NCBI GenBank assembly: GCA_947074295.1
Contig: CAMTPC010000006.1
Span: 1 to 61,133, forward strand
From: an uncultured Bacteroides sp.
Lineage (GTDB): Bacteria > Bacteroidota > Bacteroidia > Bacteroidales > Bacteroidaceae
DNA: 61,133 nucleotides
Reading direction: 5' to 3'
Below are positions 17,793-27,599 of this stretch, piece after piece. Numbering within the stretch: the stretch's first letter is position 1; the number at the start of each line of letters is the position of its first letter. Under the pieces are notes generated by a model that searched no databases, was not told the origin of the DNA, and was given only the letters and a program-made list of their open reading frames with translations. The position numbers and the translations under genes are program-made.

Positions 17793-19136
17793 ATGGATAA
17801 CAAAAAAAGAATTGTTGTTTTAGGAGCAGGCGAAAGCGGAGCCGGTGCAGCAGTGCTGGCAAAGATCAAAGAATTTGATACTTTTGTCTCGGATATGGCG
17901 ATCATCAACGATCGTTATAAATCGTTGCTGGACGACAATCAGATAGAATGGGAAGAAGGGAAGCATACAGAAGCTTTGATTCTGAGCGCCGATGAAGTGA
18001 TCAAAAGCCCAGGTATACCCAATGAAGCACCCATCATCCAAAAGCTAATGGCGCAAGGCACTCCAATCATCTCCGAAATAGAGTTTGCCGGACGCTACAC
18101 ACATGCAAAAATGATCTGTATCACCGGATCAAATGGAAAAACAACTACAACGAGCCTCATCTATCACATCTTTAAGAGTGCAGGGCTCAATGTGGGATTG
18201 GCTGGGAATATCGGAAGAAGTCTGGCATTACAAGTAGTAGAGGATATATACGATTATTACATCATAGAGCTGAGTTCATTTCAGTTGGACAATATGTATC
18301 AGTTTCGTGCTAACATCGCGGTGTTGATGAACATCACACCCGACCATTTAGACCGTTACGACAACTGCATGCAGAACTATATCAACTCAAAGTTCAGAAT
18401 CACACAGAATCAGACCCCTGAGGATGCCTTCATCTTCTGGAATGATGACCCAATCATCAAAAAAGAACTGGAGAAATATGGTATAGAAGCCCATCTGTAT
18501 CCGTTTTCGGCTATAAAAGAAGAAGGTTCGATAGCATACGTGGAAGACAAAGAGATCAAAATCACAGAGCCTATAGCTTTCAATATGGAACAAGAGAGCT
18601 TAGCACTTACGGGTCAGCACAACCTTTACAACTCGCTGGCAGCCGGCATATCGGCCAACGTGGCTGGTATTGACAAAGATGACATTCGCAAAGCACTATC
18701 TGATTTTCAAGGTGTGGAGCATCGCTTGGAAAAGGTCGCACGAGTGGGCGGTATCGATTTTATCAATGACTCGAAAGCTACTAATGTGAATTCGTGTTGG
18801 TATGCCCTCCAAAGCATGCCCACTAAGACGGTATTAATCCTCGGCGGCAAGGATAAAGGTAATGACTATACCGAAATAGCCGAATTGGTGAAAGAAAAAT
18901 GCTCGGCTTTAGTGTTCTTGGGGCTCCACAATGAAAAGCTGCATGCTTTCTTTGATGATTATGGCCTATCGATCGCTGACATTAATACAGGCATGGAGGA
19001 CGCCGTTAAAGCCGCATATAGACTAGCGCAAAAAGGCGAGTCTGTATTATTGAGTCCCTGCTGTGCATCGTTCGACTTATTTAAGAGCTACGAAGACCGT
19101 GGCGAACAATTTAAGAAATATGTAAGAGCGCTATAA
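17793..19136 (+). CDS. murD: UDP-MurNAc-L-alanine:D-glutamate ligase
   Basis: A 447-residue ligase that adds D-Glu to UDP-MurNAc-L-Ala. I start it at 17793 (MDNKKRIVVLGAGESG), 20 nt after mraY. The longer frame to 17715 overlaps mraY and its extra residues look non-coding. Visible motifs are the N-terminal nucleotide-binding loop GAGESGAGAA, the ATP loop CITGSNGKTTTTSL, NITPDHLDRY and the C-terminal DSKATNVNSCWYAL and LILGGKDKG. Confidence 0.96.
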   Translation: MDNKKRIVVLGAGESGAGAAVLAKIKEFDTFVSDMAIINDRYKSLLDDNQIEWEEGKHTEALILSADEVIKSPGIPNEAPIIQKLMAQGTPIISEIEFAGRYTHAKMICITGSNGKTTTTSLIYHIFKSAGLNVGLAGNIGRSLALQVVEDIYDYYIIELSSFQLDNMYQFRANIAVLMNITPDHLDRYDNCMQNYINSKFRITQNQTPEDAFIFWNDDPIIKKELEKYGIEAHLYPFSAIKEEGSIAYVEDKEIKITEPIAFNMEQESLALTGQHNLYNSLAAGISANVAGIDKDDIRKALSDFQGVEHRLEKVARVGGIDFINDSKATNVNSCWYALQSMPTKTVLILGGKDKGNDYTEIAELVKEKCSALVFLGLHNEKLHAFFDDYGLSIADINTGMEDAVKAAYRLAQKGESVLLSPCCASFDLFKSYEDRGEQFKKYVRAL

Positions 19137-19153
19137 CAAAAACTATAGAATAT

Positions 19154-20479
19154 ATGGAACTACTTAACAAATTGCTAAAAGGGGATAAGGTAATCTGGGT
19201 TATCTATTTCCTACTTTGCTCCATTTCGATTATCGAAGTGTTTTCGGCAGCCAGCACCATGTCGTATAAAAGCGGCAATCACTGGGAGCCAATAACCAGC
19301 CATATCTTATTTCTGGCAGTAGGAGTAATAGTTGTGTGGTCTGTTCACTTGATACCCTATAAATGGTTCAAGACTTTTCCTGTATTCTTATTGCCTCTTT
19401 CACTTGGGCTGATGATATTCATTTCGTTGATGGGCTATTTGAACCCAGAAACCCGAATCAACGGTGCAGCCAGATGGAGTGAGCACCTAGGCTTCAGCTT
19501 TCAGCCCTCTGAATTTGCTAAAATGGCAGTCGTCATCCTTGCTGCCTATTTCTTATCTCTCTATCGCGACGAAAAATCCATAGCTAGCCCAAAGGCATTC
19601 AAGTGGATCATGTATACCAGCATGCCGGCCATCGCCATTATTGCGATCGAGAATCTCTCCACCGCGATGTTGCTTTTCGCTGTGGTCTACTTGATGATGT
19701 TCATCGGCAAGATTAATCATAAACAACAAATGTGGTTCAGCGGTATTATCCTATCATTTGCATTACTAGGTGCCACATTGATATTTGTCACACCTGAAGA
19801 TACAAAACTACCCTTATTACATCGCTTTCCTACCTGGAAAAACCGTATCGTGAAATTTATTGATACCGAGAAAGTGCCAGCGGCCGAATTTAATATCGAT
19901 GATGACGCCCAGGAAGCACATGCCAATATAGCCATTGCCCAAAGCAATGTGATTGGAAAGATGCCTGGAAACTCCGTACAAAGAGATTTCCTTAGCTTCG
20001 CTTTCTCAGACTTTATTTTTGCCATCATCATTGAGGAGATGGGACTATTTGGCGGAATCATCGTCATCTTTCTCTACATCTGGTTATTGGTGCGAGCAGG
20101 ACGTATAGCTCAGCGGTGTGAAAAGCTTTTCCCGATATTATTGGTGATGGGGATTGCACTGTTGCTAGTAGGCCAAGCCATGCTGAACATGATGGTGGCT
20201 GTAGGTTTATTTCCTATTACAGGACAACCCCTGCCACTTATCAGCAAGGGAGGTACATCCACTCTTGTCAACTGCGTATATATTGGTATGATACTTAGTG
20301 TCAGCCGTTATACCATTTTGCTGGCCGAACAGAAGAAGAGAGAACAAGAGCTTCTTGAAGAACAGGAGTTGCTTAATAATATCCAGACAGAAGAAAGTGT
20401 AGTCGATAAAAATGGTTTTGACAACCCATCGATAGCCGATTCCTTTATAACAGAATCTAAAACATTAAATCAGTTATGA
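19154..20479 (+). CDS. ftsW: SEDS-family septal glycosyltransferase FtsW
   Basis: A 441-residue polytopic (about 10 helices) SEDS protein that polymerises lipid II glycan with FtsI at the septum. Landmarks are RINGAARWSEHLGFSFQPSEFAK, the periplasmic-loop stretch DDAQEAHANIAIA, the essential region SFAFSDFIFAIIIEEMG and PLPLISKGGTS. A cytoplasmic tail rich in E and Q ends the protein. Its place between murD and murG makes FtsW more likely than RodA. It overlaps murG by 4 nt. Confidence 0.94.
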   Translation: MELLNKLLKGDKVIWVIYFLLCSISIIEVFSAASTMSYKSGNHWEPITSHILFLAVGVIVVWSVHLIPYKWFKTFPVFLLPLSLGLMIFISLMGYLNPETRINGAARWSEHLGFSFQPSEFAKMAVVILAAYFLSLYRDEKSIASPKAFKWIMYTSMPAIAIIAIENLSTAMLLFAVVYLMMFIGKINHKQQMWFSGIILSFALLGATLIFVTPEDTKLPLLHRFPTWKNRIVKFIDTEKVPAAEFNIDDDAQEAHANIAIAQSNVIGKMPGNSVQRDFLSFAFSDFIFAIIIEEMGLFGGIIVIFLYIWLLVRAGRIAQRCEKLFPILLVMGIALLLVGQAMLNMMVAVGLFPITGQPLPLISKGGTSTLVNCVYIGMILSVSRYTILLAEQKKREQELLEEQELLNNIQTEESVVDKNGFDNPSIADSFITESKTLNQL

Positions 20480-21603
20480 AAAAAAATCTCAATAGCCGCT
20501 TGCGCATTATAGTAAGTGGAGGAGGAACTGGCGGACATATCTATCCGGCAATCTCTATCGCGAATGCTATAAAGGAGATTGACCCAAAAGCAGCTATACT
20601 TTTTGTTGGTGCTAAAGGTAGAATGGAAATGAAGACGATACCCGAAGCTGGTTATCAAATTATCGGATTGCCTATTTCTGGATTCCACCGCAAGCAAATA
20701 TGGAAAAACTTCAGAGTGATAGCTAAACTTTTAGTGAGTCAATGGAAGGCAAAAAATATCATTAAGAACTTTCGCCCACATGCTGTGGTTGGCGTTGGCG
20801 GCTATGCCAGTGGCCCAACATTGAAGGTAGCTAGTGGAATGAAGATACCGACACTCATCCAAGAACAAAACTCTTATGCGGGTGTCACGAATAAGTTGTT
20901 AGCGAAAAGTGCTAACAAGATTTGTGTGGCCTATGAAGGTATGGAAAAATTCTTTCCGGCTGATAAAATCATGATGACTGGCAATCCGGTTAGACAAAGC
21001 CTACAGATACAATCCATGAGCAGGGAAGATGCACTGAAAACATTCGGATTTGATCCAGCAAAGAAAACTATCCTTATAGTAGGAGGTAGCTTAGGAGCCG
21101 GCTCTATAAACAAAGCTTTGATGGATCATATTAAAATCATCAGAGAGAACCCTGACATTCAATTTATATGGCAAACAGGTAAATACTATTTCAAGGATGT
21201 AGAAAGCAAAGTGAGTAAAGATAAACCCGACAACCTTTATATCACCACATTTATACGCGACATGAATACAGCTTATGCGGCTGCCGACCTCGTCGTTTCG
21301 CGTGCAGGTGCTGGTTCTATCTCGGAGTTTTGTTTACTTCACAAAGCCATCATTCTAATCCCATCGCCCAACGTGGCTGAAGATCATCAAACCAAGAATG
21401 CAATGGTATTGGTTAATAAAGACGCTGCTGTGTTTGTGAAAGATGCGGATGCCTATGAAACATTGCTACCTACAGCAATCGAAACTGTGAAAGATGATAA
21501 GAAACTGAACACTCTTCGCATTAATATCGCGAAGTTGGCATTGCCCGACTCTGCACGCATCATTGCCGAAGAAGTGATTAAACTAGCAAAGAATGAATAT
21601 TAA
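20476..21603 (+). CDS. murG: UDP-GlcNAc:lipid I GlcNAc-transferase
   Basis: A 375-residue GT28 enzyme that adds GlcNAc to lipid I to make lipid II at the inner face of the membrane. The glycine-rich lipid I-binding loop GGGTGGHIYPA is near residue 15. A second loop is VVGVGGYASGP, and the UDP-GlcNAc site shows ILIVGGSLGAGSIN and SRAGAGSISEF. The start overlaps ftsW by 4 nt (ATGA) and its end overlaps murC by 11 nt, so translation is likely coupled. Confidence 0.96.
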   Translation: MKKNLNSRLRIIVSGGGTGGHIYPAISIANAIKEIDPKAAILFVGAKGRMEMKTIPEAGYQIIGLPISGFHRKQIWKNFRVIAKLLVSQWKAKNIIKNFRPHAVVGVGGYASGPTLKVASGMKIPTLIQEQNSYAGVTNKLLAKSANKICVAYEGMEKFFPADKIMMTGNPVRQSLQIQSMSREDALKTFGFDPAKKTILIVGGSLGAGSINKALMDHIKIIRENPDIQFIWQTGKYYFKDVESKVSKDKPDNLYITTFIRDMNTAYAAADLVVSRAGAGSISEFCLLHKAIILIPSPNVAEDHQTKNAMVLVNKDAAVFVKDADAYETLLPTAIETVKDDKKLNTLRINIAKLALPDSARIIAEEVIKLAKNEY

Positions 21604-22981
21604 AGATATAAAATCAGTCTTTTTAATAGGTGCTGGAGGCATCGGTATGAGTGCATTGGCCCGCTATTTCCTGTCGCAAGGTAAATTTGTGGCTGGCTAT
21701 GACCGCACACCTACTCCACTCACCAGCCATCTTATAGACGAGGGTGCACATATACATTTTGAAGACAATATATCACTTATCCCCGATGAGTGTAAAAATA
21801 AGGCACATACATTAATTGTGCTTACCCCTGCCATCCCACAAGATCATGACGAATTGAATTTTTTTCGTAACAATGGTTTTACTATCCAAAAACGGGCACA
21901 GGTTTTAGGAAGCATCACTCGTGCCAGCAAAGGATTATGTGTAGCTGGTACCCATGGTAAAACCACCACTTCGACCATGACTGCCCATCTACTACACCAA
22001 TCATCTATTGGTTGTACAGCATTTTTAGGTGGCATCTACAAGAATGAAGGCACCAATCTACTCCTATCCACCACTAGCCCTTTCACTGTGATTGAGGCCG
22101 ATGAATATGACCGTTCCTTTCACCAGCTCAGCCCTTATATGTCAGTAATTACATCAAGTGATCCCGATCATCTTGACATTTACGGGGATGAAAAAGCTTA
22201 CTTGGAAAGTTTTGCGCACTACACTAGCCTCATCGAACCAGGTGGTGCGCTATTGTTGCGCCATGGTATCTCCGTTAAGCCTCGCTTACAAGAAGGAGTG
22301 GCCTGCTATACTTATTCAAGAGATGAAGGAGATTTTCATGCAAGCAATATCCGTATAGCCAATGGTGAGATATTCTTTGATTTTATAGGGCCCGCTATTC
22401 AGATTAAAGATGTACAACTAGGCGTCCCTGTGAGCATCAATATTGAGAATGGAATTGCCGCTATGGCATTGGCTCACTTGAATGGGGTTACGCCCGAGGA
22501 GATAAAAAGAGGAATGGCGAGCTTCCGTGGAATAGACAGACGCTTTGATTTCAAACTGAAAACCGATGATGCCGTATTGCTTATCGATTATGCACACCAT
22601 CCGTCCGAAGTAAAACAAAGCCTGGCATCGCTTCGCGAACTTTACAGCAATCGCAAGATAACCGCTGTTTTCCAGCCTCATCTTTACTCGCGTACACATG
22701 ACTTCTATCGTGAGTTTGCCGAAAGTCTCTCTATCGCTGACGAGGTGATTTTGACTGACATCTATCCGGCTCGCGAACTACCCATACCTGGAGTGAGCAG
22801 CCTACTGATTTACAACAATTTGAAAGAGGGTATAGAAAAGCAACTTTGTAAAAAGGAAGACCTTCCTCACCTCTTTGAAAACAAGAAAATAGATGTAGCA
22901 GTATTGCTTGGTGCAGGCGATATAGAGAACTATGCACAACCCCTTATCGACGAGATCTTATCTCGTGAATCTTCTGAATGA
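21593..22981 (+). CDS. murC: UDP-MurNAc:L-alanine ligase
   Basis: A 462-residue ligase that adds the first stem-peptide residue, L-Ala. It shows the N-terminal fold GAGGIGMSALA, the ATP loop VAGTHGKTTTSTMTAHLL (near residue 118), EADEYDRSF, SSDPDHLDIYG and the C-terminal DYAHHPSEVKQ. Its ATG lies inside the end of murG (11-nt overlap). The next gene, ftsQ, starts 52 nt on. Confidence 0.96.
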   Translation: MNIKDIKSVFLIGAGGIGMSALARYFLSQGKFVAGYDRTPTPLTSHLIDEGAHIHFEDNISLIPDECKNKAHTLIVLTPAIPQDHDELNFFRNNGFTIQKRAQVLGSITRASKGLCVAGTHGKTTTSTMTAHLLHQSSIGCTAFLGGIYKNEGTNLLLSTTSPFTVIEADEYDRSFHQLSPYMSVITSSDPDHLDIYGDEKAYLESFAHYTSLIEPGGALLLRHGISVKPRLQEGVACYTYSRDEGDFHASNIRIANGEIFFDFIGPAIQIKDVQLGVPVSINIENGIAAMALAHLNGVTPEEIKRGMASFRGIDRRFDFKLKTDDAVLLIDYAHHPSEVKQSLASLRELYSNRKITAVFQPHLYSRTHDFYREFAESLSIADEVILTDIYPARELPIPGVSSLLIYNNLKEGIEKQLCKKEDLPHLFENKKIDVAVLLGAGDIENYAQPLIDEILSRESSE

Positions 22982-23033
22982 TTGTGTTAAGCTCAGAACC
23001 ATAAGTTAGAACTATTAATATAATACTTTGGCT

Positions 23034-23774
23034 ATGTTTAAAAATATACTACTCGCCTTCTTCATTTTAGTCATTATCGGCTATCTGACGATGTCTGTAA
23101 CGGTGATTAACCGTAAGGATGCCGAGCAGGTATGCAATCATATGGAACTGGTCATTAAAGATTCTCTCTTTTCGGGCTTCATGAACGATAAAGAAGTAGA
23201 AAAAGTGCTCAAAAAAAGGGGTATTTCACCAATCGGCCAACAATTAGAAGCTATCAATACAGATACTATTGAAAAGATTCTAGCCGAACACCCCCTGATC
23301 GACAATGTGGAATGTTATAAGACACCAAGTGGCAAGCTGTTCATTGAGGTTTATCAACGTATACCACTATTGAGAGTAATGAGTGCGAAAGGTGAAAATT
23401 ATTATATTGACAATAAAGGAGCTATCATCCCGCAAGATAATAGATGTGTTGCACATAGAATAATTGTCACAGGTAACGTAGAAAAATCCTTTGCGCAGAG
23501 CAATTTATATAACTTTGGATTATTTTTGCATGAGAATGCTTTTTGGAATGCCCAGATAGAACAGATTAACGTATTGCCACGAGAGAGGATCGAATTAGTG
23601 CCTCGAGTGGGCGATCACATCATCTATTTGGGAAAGCTCAACGACTACGAGGAGAAACTGGACCGTTTAAAGACATTTTATCAGAATGGATTGAACAAGG
23701 TAGGTTGGAACAAGTATAGTCGAATCAATGTAGAGTTCAGCAATCAGATTATCTGCACAAAACGTGAGAACTAG
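23034..23774 (+). CDS. ftsQ: Cell division protein FtsQ
   Basis: A 246-residue bitopic protein. I prefer the ATG at 23034 to the in-frame TTG two codons earlier. A membrane helix (about 4-24, ILLAFFILVIIGYLTMSVTV) is followed by a periplasmic POTRA-like part containing AEHPLIDNVECYKTPSGKLFIEVYQRIPLLRV and a beta domain. FtsQ recruits FtsL and downstream divisome proteins. Position between murC and ftsA supports the call, since sequence conservation is modest. Confidence 0.9.
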   Translation: MFKNILLAFFILVIIGYLTMSVTVINRKDAEQVCNHMELVIKDSLFSGFMNDKEVEKVLKKRGISPIGQQLEAINTDTIEKILAEHPLIDNVECYKTPSGKLFIEVYQRIPLLRVMSAKGENYYIDNKGAIIPQDNRCVAHRIIVTGNVEKSFAQSNLYNFGLFLHENAFWNAQIEQINVLPRERIELVPRVGDHIIYLGKLNDYEEKLDRLKTFYQNGLNKVGWNKYSRINVEFSNQIICTKREN

Positions 23775-23882
23775 ATAAAAAGAAAGCAATACTCGTTACC
23801 TTACGAAATCGGAATAAATTTTTAATCACTATCTGCCAACAGGTTTATCGTTGTCAGATTCTATTATACCAAACGAGAAATT

Positions 23883-25418
23883 ATGGCAAATTCAGATTTT
23901 ACAGCCGTTATAGAACTCGCCTCTTCCAAAGTTGTCGGCATCGCCGCGCGGAAGAATGATGATGGAGCAATAGAGATATTGACCCATGCACAACTAGATG
24001 CTTCGCAGTTTATCCGCCGTGGCATCATCTATAATATTGATAAAGTAGCCAAAGCGCTTCAAACAATCATCACCAAGATGGAAGAGCAGCTGGGTTGCCA
24101 AATCGGGAAAGTATATGTTTCTACAGGCGGACAATCATTACAGTCGCGACTCCACGTGGTGACTCGAGATATGGATAGCGAAATCATCGTTGACCAAAGC
24201 ATGGTCGATGCATTGACAGACGAAAACCTGACTTTGCCGCTCGATAATTTCGATATTCTTGATGTCATCCCTATGGAATATATGGTAGGCAATAGCCTGC
24301 AGGTAGATCCTAAAGGCGTCATTTGTGATCACATGCAAGGTAACTTTCTCAACATAATAGCCCGTGAAACGATTCGTAAACGTATCGAACAAGGTTTCGA
24401 GAAGGCAAAAATCGAGATCGGCCGCATCTTCATCTCACCGCTCATCACTGCCTCATCCGTGCTTCACGAAAGTGAGATTCGTGCAGGCTGCGCCTTGATC
24501 GATTGCGGTGCAGACACTACCACTATTACCATTTACAAGAATCGTATATTGCGATTCTTAGCCGTATTGCCGCTAGGTAGTGCCAATATAACACGCGACA
24601 TCGCGACCTGTCTTAAAATAGAGGAAGATGAAGCTGAATATCTAAAACTCACCTATGGAGATGTGCTGTATGAAGATGCCGAAGATGCACAACCCGCGAC
24701 ATTCATCCTCAATGATAACACACAACATGTGGAGAATCGTAAGCTCAATAATATCATTAATGCACGTGCATCTGAAATAATCGACAATATTTGGAACCTT
24801 ATTATCACATCCAAATATGCAGATCAGCTCTACGCAGGAATCGTCATCACAGGTGGGGGGGCCAATCTCAAAAACCTGGACAATCTAATTCGCCGCAAGA
24901 GCAAGATAGATAAGATGAGAATTGCCAAAAAGACACTCTACTCTATTCTTCCTCTTGATGGTTTTCCTGAAGCCAATGGCATGTATAACACAGTATGTGG
25001 ACTACTTTTCGAGGGTAAAGAAGACAGCCTCAAGATAATTCCTGTTGCACCCGAACCTGAGCCAGAGCCTGCGGAAGAAGAACCCATAGTGACAGTTGAC
25101 GAGGAACAGCTACAGCGCGAGGCCGAAGAGGCTGCCCGCAAGGCACGCGAAGAAGAGGAGGAGCGCAAGCGCCGCGAAGCCGAAGAACGTCAAAGAAAAG
25201 CAGAAGAAGAGCGATTAAGACGTGAAGAGGAAGAACGAAAACGCAAGGAAGAAGAAGAACGCAAAAGAAAAGAAGAAGAGGAAAGACTAAAAAAAGAAGA
25301 GGAGGAACGTTTGCGACTGGAAGAAGAGGAGCGGACCAGAAGAGAAGCTTCGTTTCTAAACCGTTTTAAAACAGCACTCAACAACTTTCTTGGCGATGAC
25401 AACAATGAGGTACAATAA
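23883..25418 (+). CDS. ftsA: FtsA with a long charged helical C-terminal extension
   Basis: A 511-residue actin-like ATPase that tethers FtsZ filaments to the membrane. The core (about 1-385) shows the ATPase elements GCALIDCGADTTTITIYK and IVITGGGANLKNLD. It is followed by a Pro/Glu hinge (EPEPEPAEEEP) and an uninterrupted stretch of about 82 residues (about 407-488) made almost only of E, R and K in i/i+4 order, the signature of a stable single alpha helix. The last 23 residues (ASFLNRFKTALNNFLGD...) are amphipathic, like a membrane-targeting sequence. The helix would extend roughly 12 nm (82 residues x 0.15 nm). Upstream lies a 108-nt gap with an imperfect hairpin at 23831-23859. Confidence 0.95.
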   Translation: MANSDFTAVIELASSKVVGIAARKNDDGAIEILTHAQLDASQFIRRGIIYNIDKVAKALQTIITKMEEQLGCQIGKVYVSTGGQSLQSRLHVVTRDMDSEIIVDQSMVDALTDENLTLPLDNFDILDVIPMEYMVGNSLQVDPKGVICDHMQGNFLNIIARETIRKRIEQGFEKAKIEIGRIFISPLITASSVLHESEIRAGCALIDCGADTTTITIYKNRILRFLAVLPLGSANITRDIATCLKIEEDEAEYLKLTYGDVLYEDAEDAQPATFILNDNTQHVENRKLNNIINARASEIIDNIWNLIITSKYADQLYAGIVITGGGANLKNLDNLIRRKSKIDKMRIAKKTLYSILPLDGFPEANGMYNTVCGLLFEGKEDSLKIIPVAPEPEPEPAEEEPIVTVDEEQLQREAEEAARKAREEEEERKRREAEERQRKAEEERLRREEEERKRKEEEERKRKEEEERLKKEEEERLRLEEEERTRREASFLNRFKTALNNFLGDDNNEVQ

Positions 25419-25443
25419 GTTTAAGACCTAAATTTTATTATAT

Positions 25444-26724
25444 ATGGACAATATAGTTGAATTCGATTTCCCAAAGGAATCGCCCAACCTCATCAAGGTA
25501 GTTGGTGTAGGTGGTGGTGGCGGTAATGCCGTCACACACATGTTTAAAGAGGGTATTTACGATGTATCCTTTGCGATATGCAACACCGATAATCAAGCAT
25601 TGCGTAAATCGCCCGTACCTGTAAAAATCCGCTTGGGCACATCAGGGCTTGGAGCCGGCAATCGTCCGGAGCGTGCTCGCAAAGCTGCGGAGGACAGTAC
25701 CGACGATATCGAAAAAATGCTTGATGATGGTTGCACCAAAATGGTGTTTATCACAGCAGGTATGGGTGGTGGAACGGGTACGGGTGCCGCACCAGTGATA
25801 GCTCGCATTGCAAAAGACATGGGAATCCTTACTATCGGTATTGTTACTATTCCCTTTATCTTCGAAGGCGAACGAAAGATTATCCAAGCATTGGATGGCG
25901 TAGACGAGATGAGCAAACATGTGGATGCCCTTCTAGTGATTAATAATGAACGTCTGCGGTCCATCTATTCAGATTTATCAGCAACCAATGCCTTTAAGAA
26001 GGCTGATGACACACTGTCAGTAGCCGCTCGAAGCATTGCCGAGATCATTACTACAGAAGGGATTATCAATCTTGACTTCGAAGATGTGAAAACGTGCATG
26101 AAGGATGGTGGTGTAGCAATCATGAGTACAGGATATGGCGAAGGCGAAAACCGTGTACAAAAGGCAATCTATGATGCATTGCATTCTCCATTACTCAACA
26201 ATAACGATATTTTCAAATCGAAGAAGATCATACTTAATGTTTCGTTCTGCAGCAACTCGGAACTGATGATGGATGAAATGGGAGAAATACATGAGTTCAT
26301 GAACAAGTTCAGCAAGACAGTAGAAACCATCTGGGGTATGGCCAAAGATGAAACGCTAGACAATAAGGTGAAAGTAACCCTATTAGCGACTGGATTTGGC
26401 ACAGACAATCTCTCCGACATAGAGCGTCCCATGAATAACGAAGAGGAAGAGAAGAGCGCCGAGATAGAGAATCGCATCACGCAAGCCTATGGTGAAAGCA
26501 TTCTTATAGAAAAGATGAAAGAAGGTCGGAAGAACTATAACATCTATTATTTCAGCGCCAATGATCTCGATGATGACAACATCATTTCGATGGTAGAGAG
26601 TTCGCCAACCTTCTTGCGCGATAAAAATATGCTCAAGAAGATAGGCCAAGAAAAAGTGAGCGAATATACACCTGTAGCCGAAGAATCATTCGGCAATGAC
26701 AATCCTTCAGTCATCAGTTTCTGA
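25444..26724 (+). CDS. ftsZ: Cell division GTPase FtsZ
   Basis: A 426-residue tubulin-like GTPase that forms the Z ring. The GTP loop GMGGGTGTGAAP is at residues 106-117. IKVVGVGGGGGNAVTHM at 17-33 and the T7-loop region INLDFEDVKTCM are also typical. A short acidic linker follows the GTPase domain. A stretch SPTFLRDK about 40 residues from the end probably corresponds to the conserved FtsA-binding peptide, and it is unusual that a further acidic tail (to SVISF) follows it. It starts 25 nt after ftsA. Confidence 0.97.
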   Translation: MDNIVEFDFPKESPNLIKVVGVGGGGGNAVTHMFKEGIYDVSFAICNTDNQALRKSPVPVKIRLGTSGLGAGNRPERARKAAEDSTDDIEKMLDDGCTKMVFITAGMGGGTGTGAAPVIARIAKDMGILTIGIVTIPFIFEGERKIIQALDGVDEMSKHVDALLVINNERLRSIYSDLSATNAFKKADDTLSVAARSIAEIITTEGIINLDFEDVKTCMKDGGVAIMSTGYGEGENRVQKAIYDALHSPLLNNNDIFKSKKIILNVSFCSNSELMMDEMGEIHEFMNKFSKTVETIWGMAKDETLDNKVKVTLLATGFGTDNLSDIERPMNNEEEEKSAEIENRITQAYGESILIEKMKEGRKNYNIYYFSANDLDDDNIISMVESSPTFLRDKNMLKKIGQEKVSEYTPVAEESFGNDNPSVISF

Positions 26725-26787
26725 TAGTTACACGAGAATATTAAAAACGATATATAAAAACGCCCAAGGGCAATAAAAAGATTTACA

Positions 26788-27237
26788 ATGGATTTATTTG
26801 ATAGAATCAGCGAAGACATTAAAAACGCAATGCGTGCCAAAGATAAGGTGGCTCTAGAAACACTTAGAAACATCAAGAAGTTTTTCATCGAAGCCAAGAC
26901 GGCTGCGGGTGCAGGCGATACATTGACAGACGAAGCAGCGCTCAAAATCATCCAGAAATTGGTAAAGCAAGGTAAGGATGCTGCCGAAATCTACAAAGGA
27001 CAAGGCCGCGAGGATCTAGCCGAAAACGAACTGGCACAAGTAAAAGTGATGGAAGCCTATCTACCCAAACAGATGAGCGCCGAAGAGCTGGAAGCTGCCC
27101 TAAAAACCATCATTGCCGAAGTGGGTGCCACTGGTGCACAAGATATGGGCAAAGTGATGGGTGTAGCTACCAAGAAACTCGCTGGCTTAGCCGAAGGTCG
27201 TGCCATCTCGGCTAAGGTGAAGGAGTTGCTGGGGTAA
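26788..27237 (+). CDS. GatB/YqeY domain protein
   Basis: A 149-residue helical protein matching the YqeY family, which shares the tail domain of the GatB amidotransferase subunit. Landmarks are MRAKDKVALETLRNIKK, EVMEAYLPKQMS-like VKVMEAYLPKQMSAEEL and GKVMGVATKKLAGLAEGR. The family is linked to tRNA-dependent amidation by homology but its exact role is unsettled. It sits 63 nt after ftsZ and ends just before a strong terminator, so it is probably the last gene of the division cluster. Confidence 0.92.
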   Translation: MDLFDRISEDIKNAMRAKDKVALETLRNIKKFFIEAKTAAGAGDTLTDEAALKIIQKLVKQGKDAAEIYKGQGREDLAENELAQVKVMEAYLPKQMSAEELEAALKTIIAEVGATGAQDMGKVMGVATKKLAGLAEGRAISAKVKELLG

Positions 27238-27266
27238 ATCTTTTTTAGTCAATATACAGCTATATA

Positions 27267-27314
27267 CGGCTGCATCATTCGGAATGATTTCTGGATGATG
27301 CAGCCGTTTTTGTT
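27267..27314 (+). terminator. Intrinsic terminator closing the division cluster
   Basis: A perfect 12-bp stem, CGGCTGCATCAT with ATGATGCAGCCG, followed by TTTTTGTTT. Confidence 0.9.
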
Positions 27315-27468
27315 TGCTGTTGAGTGTTGTTTGGTTTTGTGCTAGTCTTCATAGGATTGAAATCCAGGCATGGTTAGTAAATCGAACAAGGCTATCTGTC
27401 TCGTTGAGCAAGACTTATCATCAAACGATACAGCTATAGCCTACATATAATGGAATATACCCTCCTCC

Positions 27469-27483
27469 TTGCAACATTGCAAC
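27469..27483 (+). promoter_or_regulatory. Dyad operator candidate TTGCAAC-A-TTGCAAC (copy 1)
   Basis: TTGCAACATTGCAAC is the exact reverse complement of bases 38390-38404. It contains the dyad TTGCAA-CA-TTGCAA. It ends 70 nt before the -7 box at 27554; the second copy ends 71 nt before the -7 box of the calcium ATPase gene. Confidence 0.5.
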
Positions 27484-27553
27484 TTAAAACACATCGCGCA
27501 GAAAAGAAACAATTACAATCTTACAAATAACTTTCAGAAATCAACAATCGCAC

Positions 27554-27561
27554 TATCTTTG
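27554..27561 (+). promoter_or_regulatory. -7 box for the small membrane protein/SPFH unit
   Basis: TATCTTTG is an exact TAnnTTTG match 38 nt upstream of the ATG at 27600. A possible -33 TTTC sits at 27532. Confidence 0.55.
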
Positions 27562-27599
27562 TAAAAGAAACAAAAGAAGAACAACGAATATAAACACGT

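Larger units (their letters stand above)
27315..27599 (+). other. Regulatory intergenic region before the SPFH/Ter locus
   Basis: No ORF of interest. It holds the dyad at 27469-27483 and a -7 box at 27554-27561. Nothing else is recognised. Confidence 0.6.
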
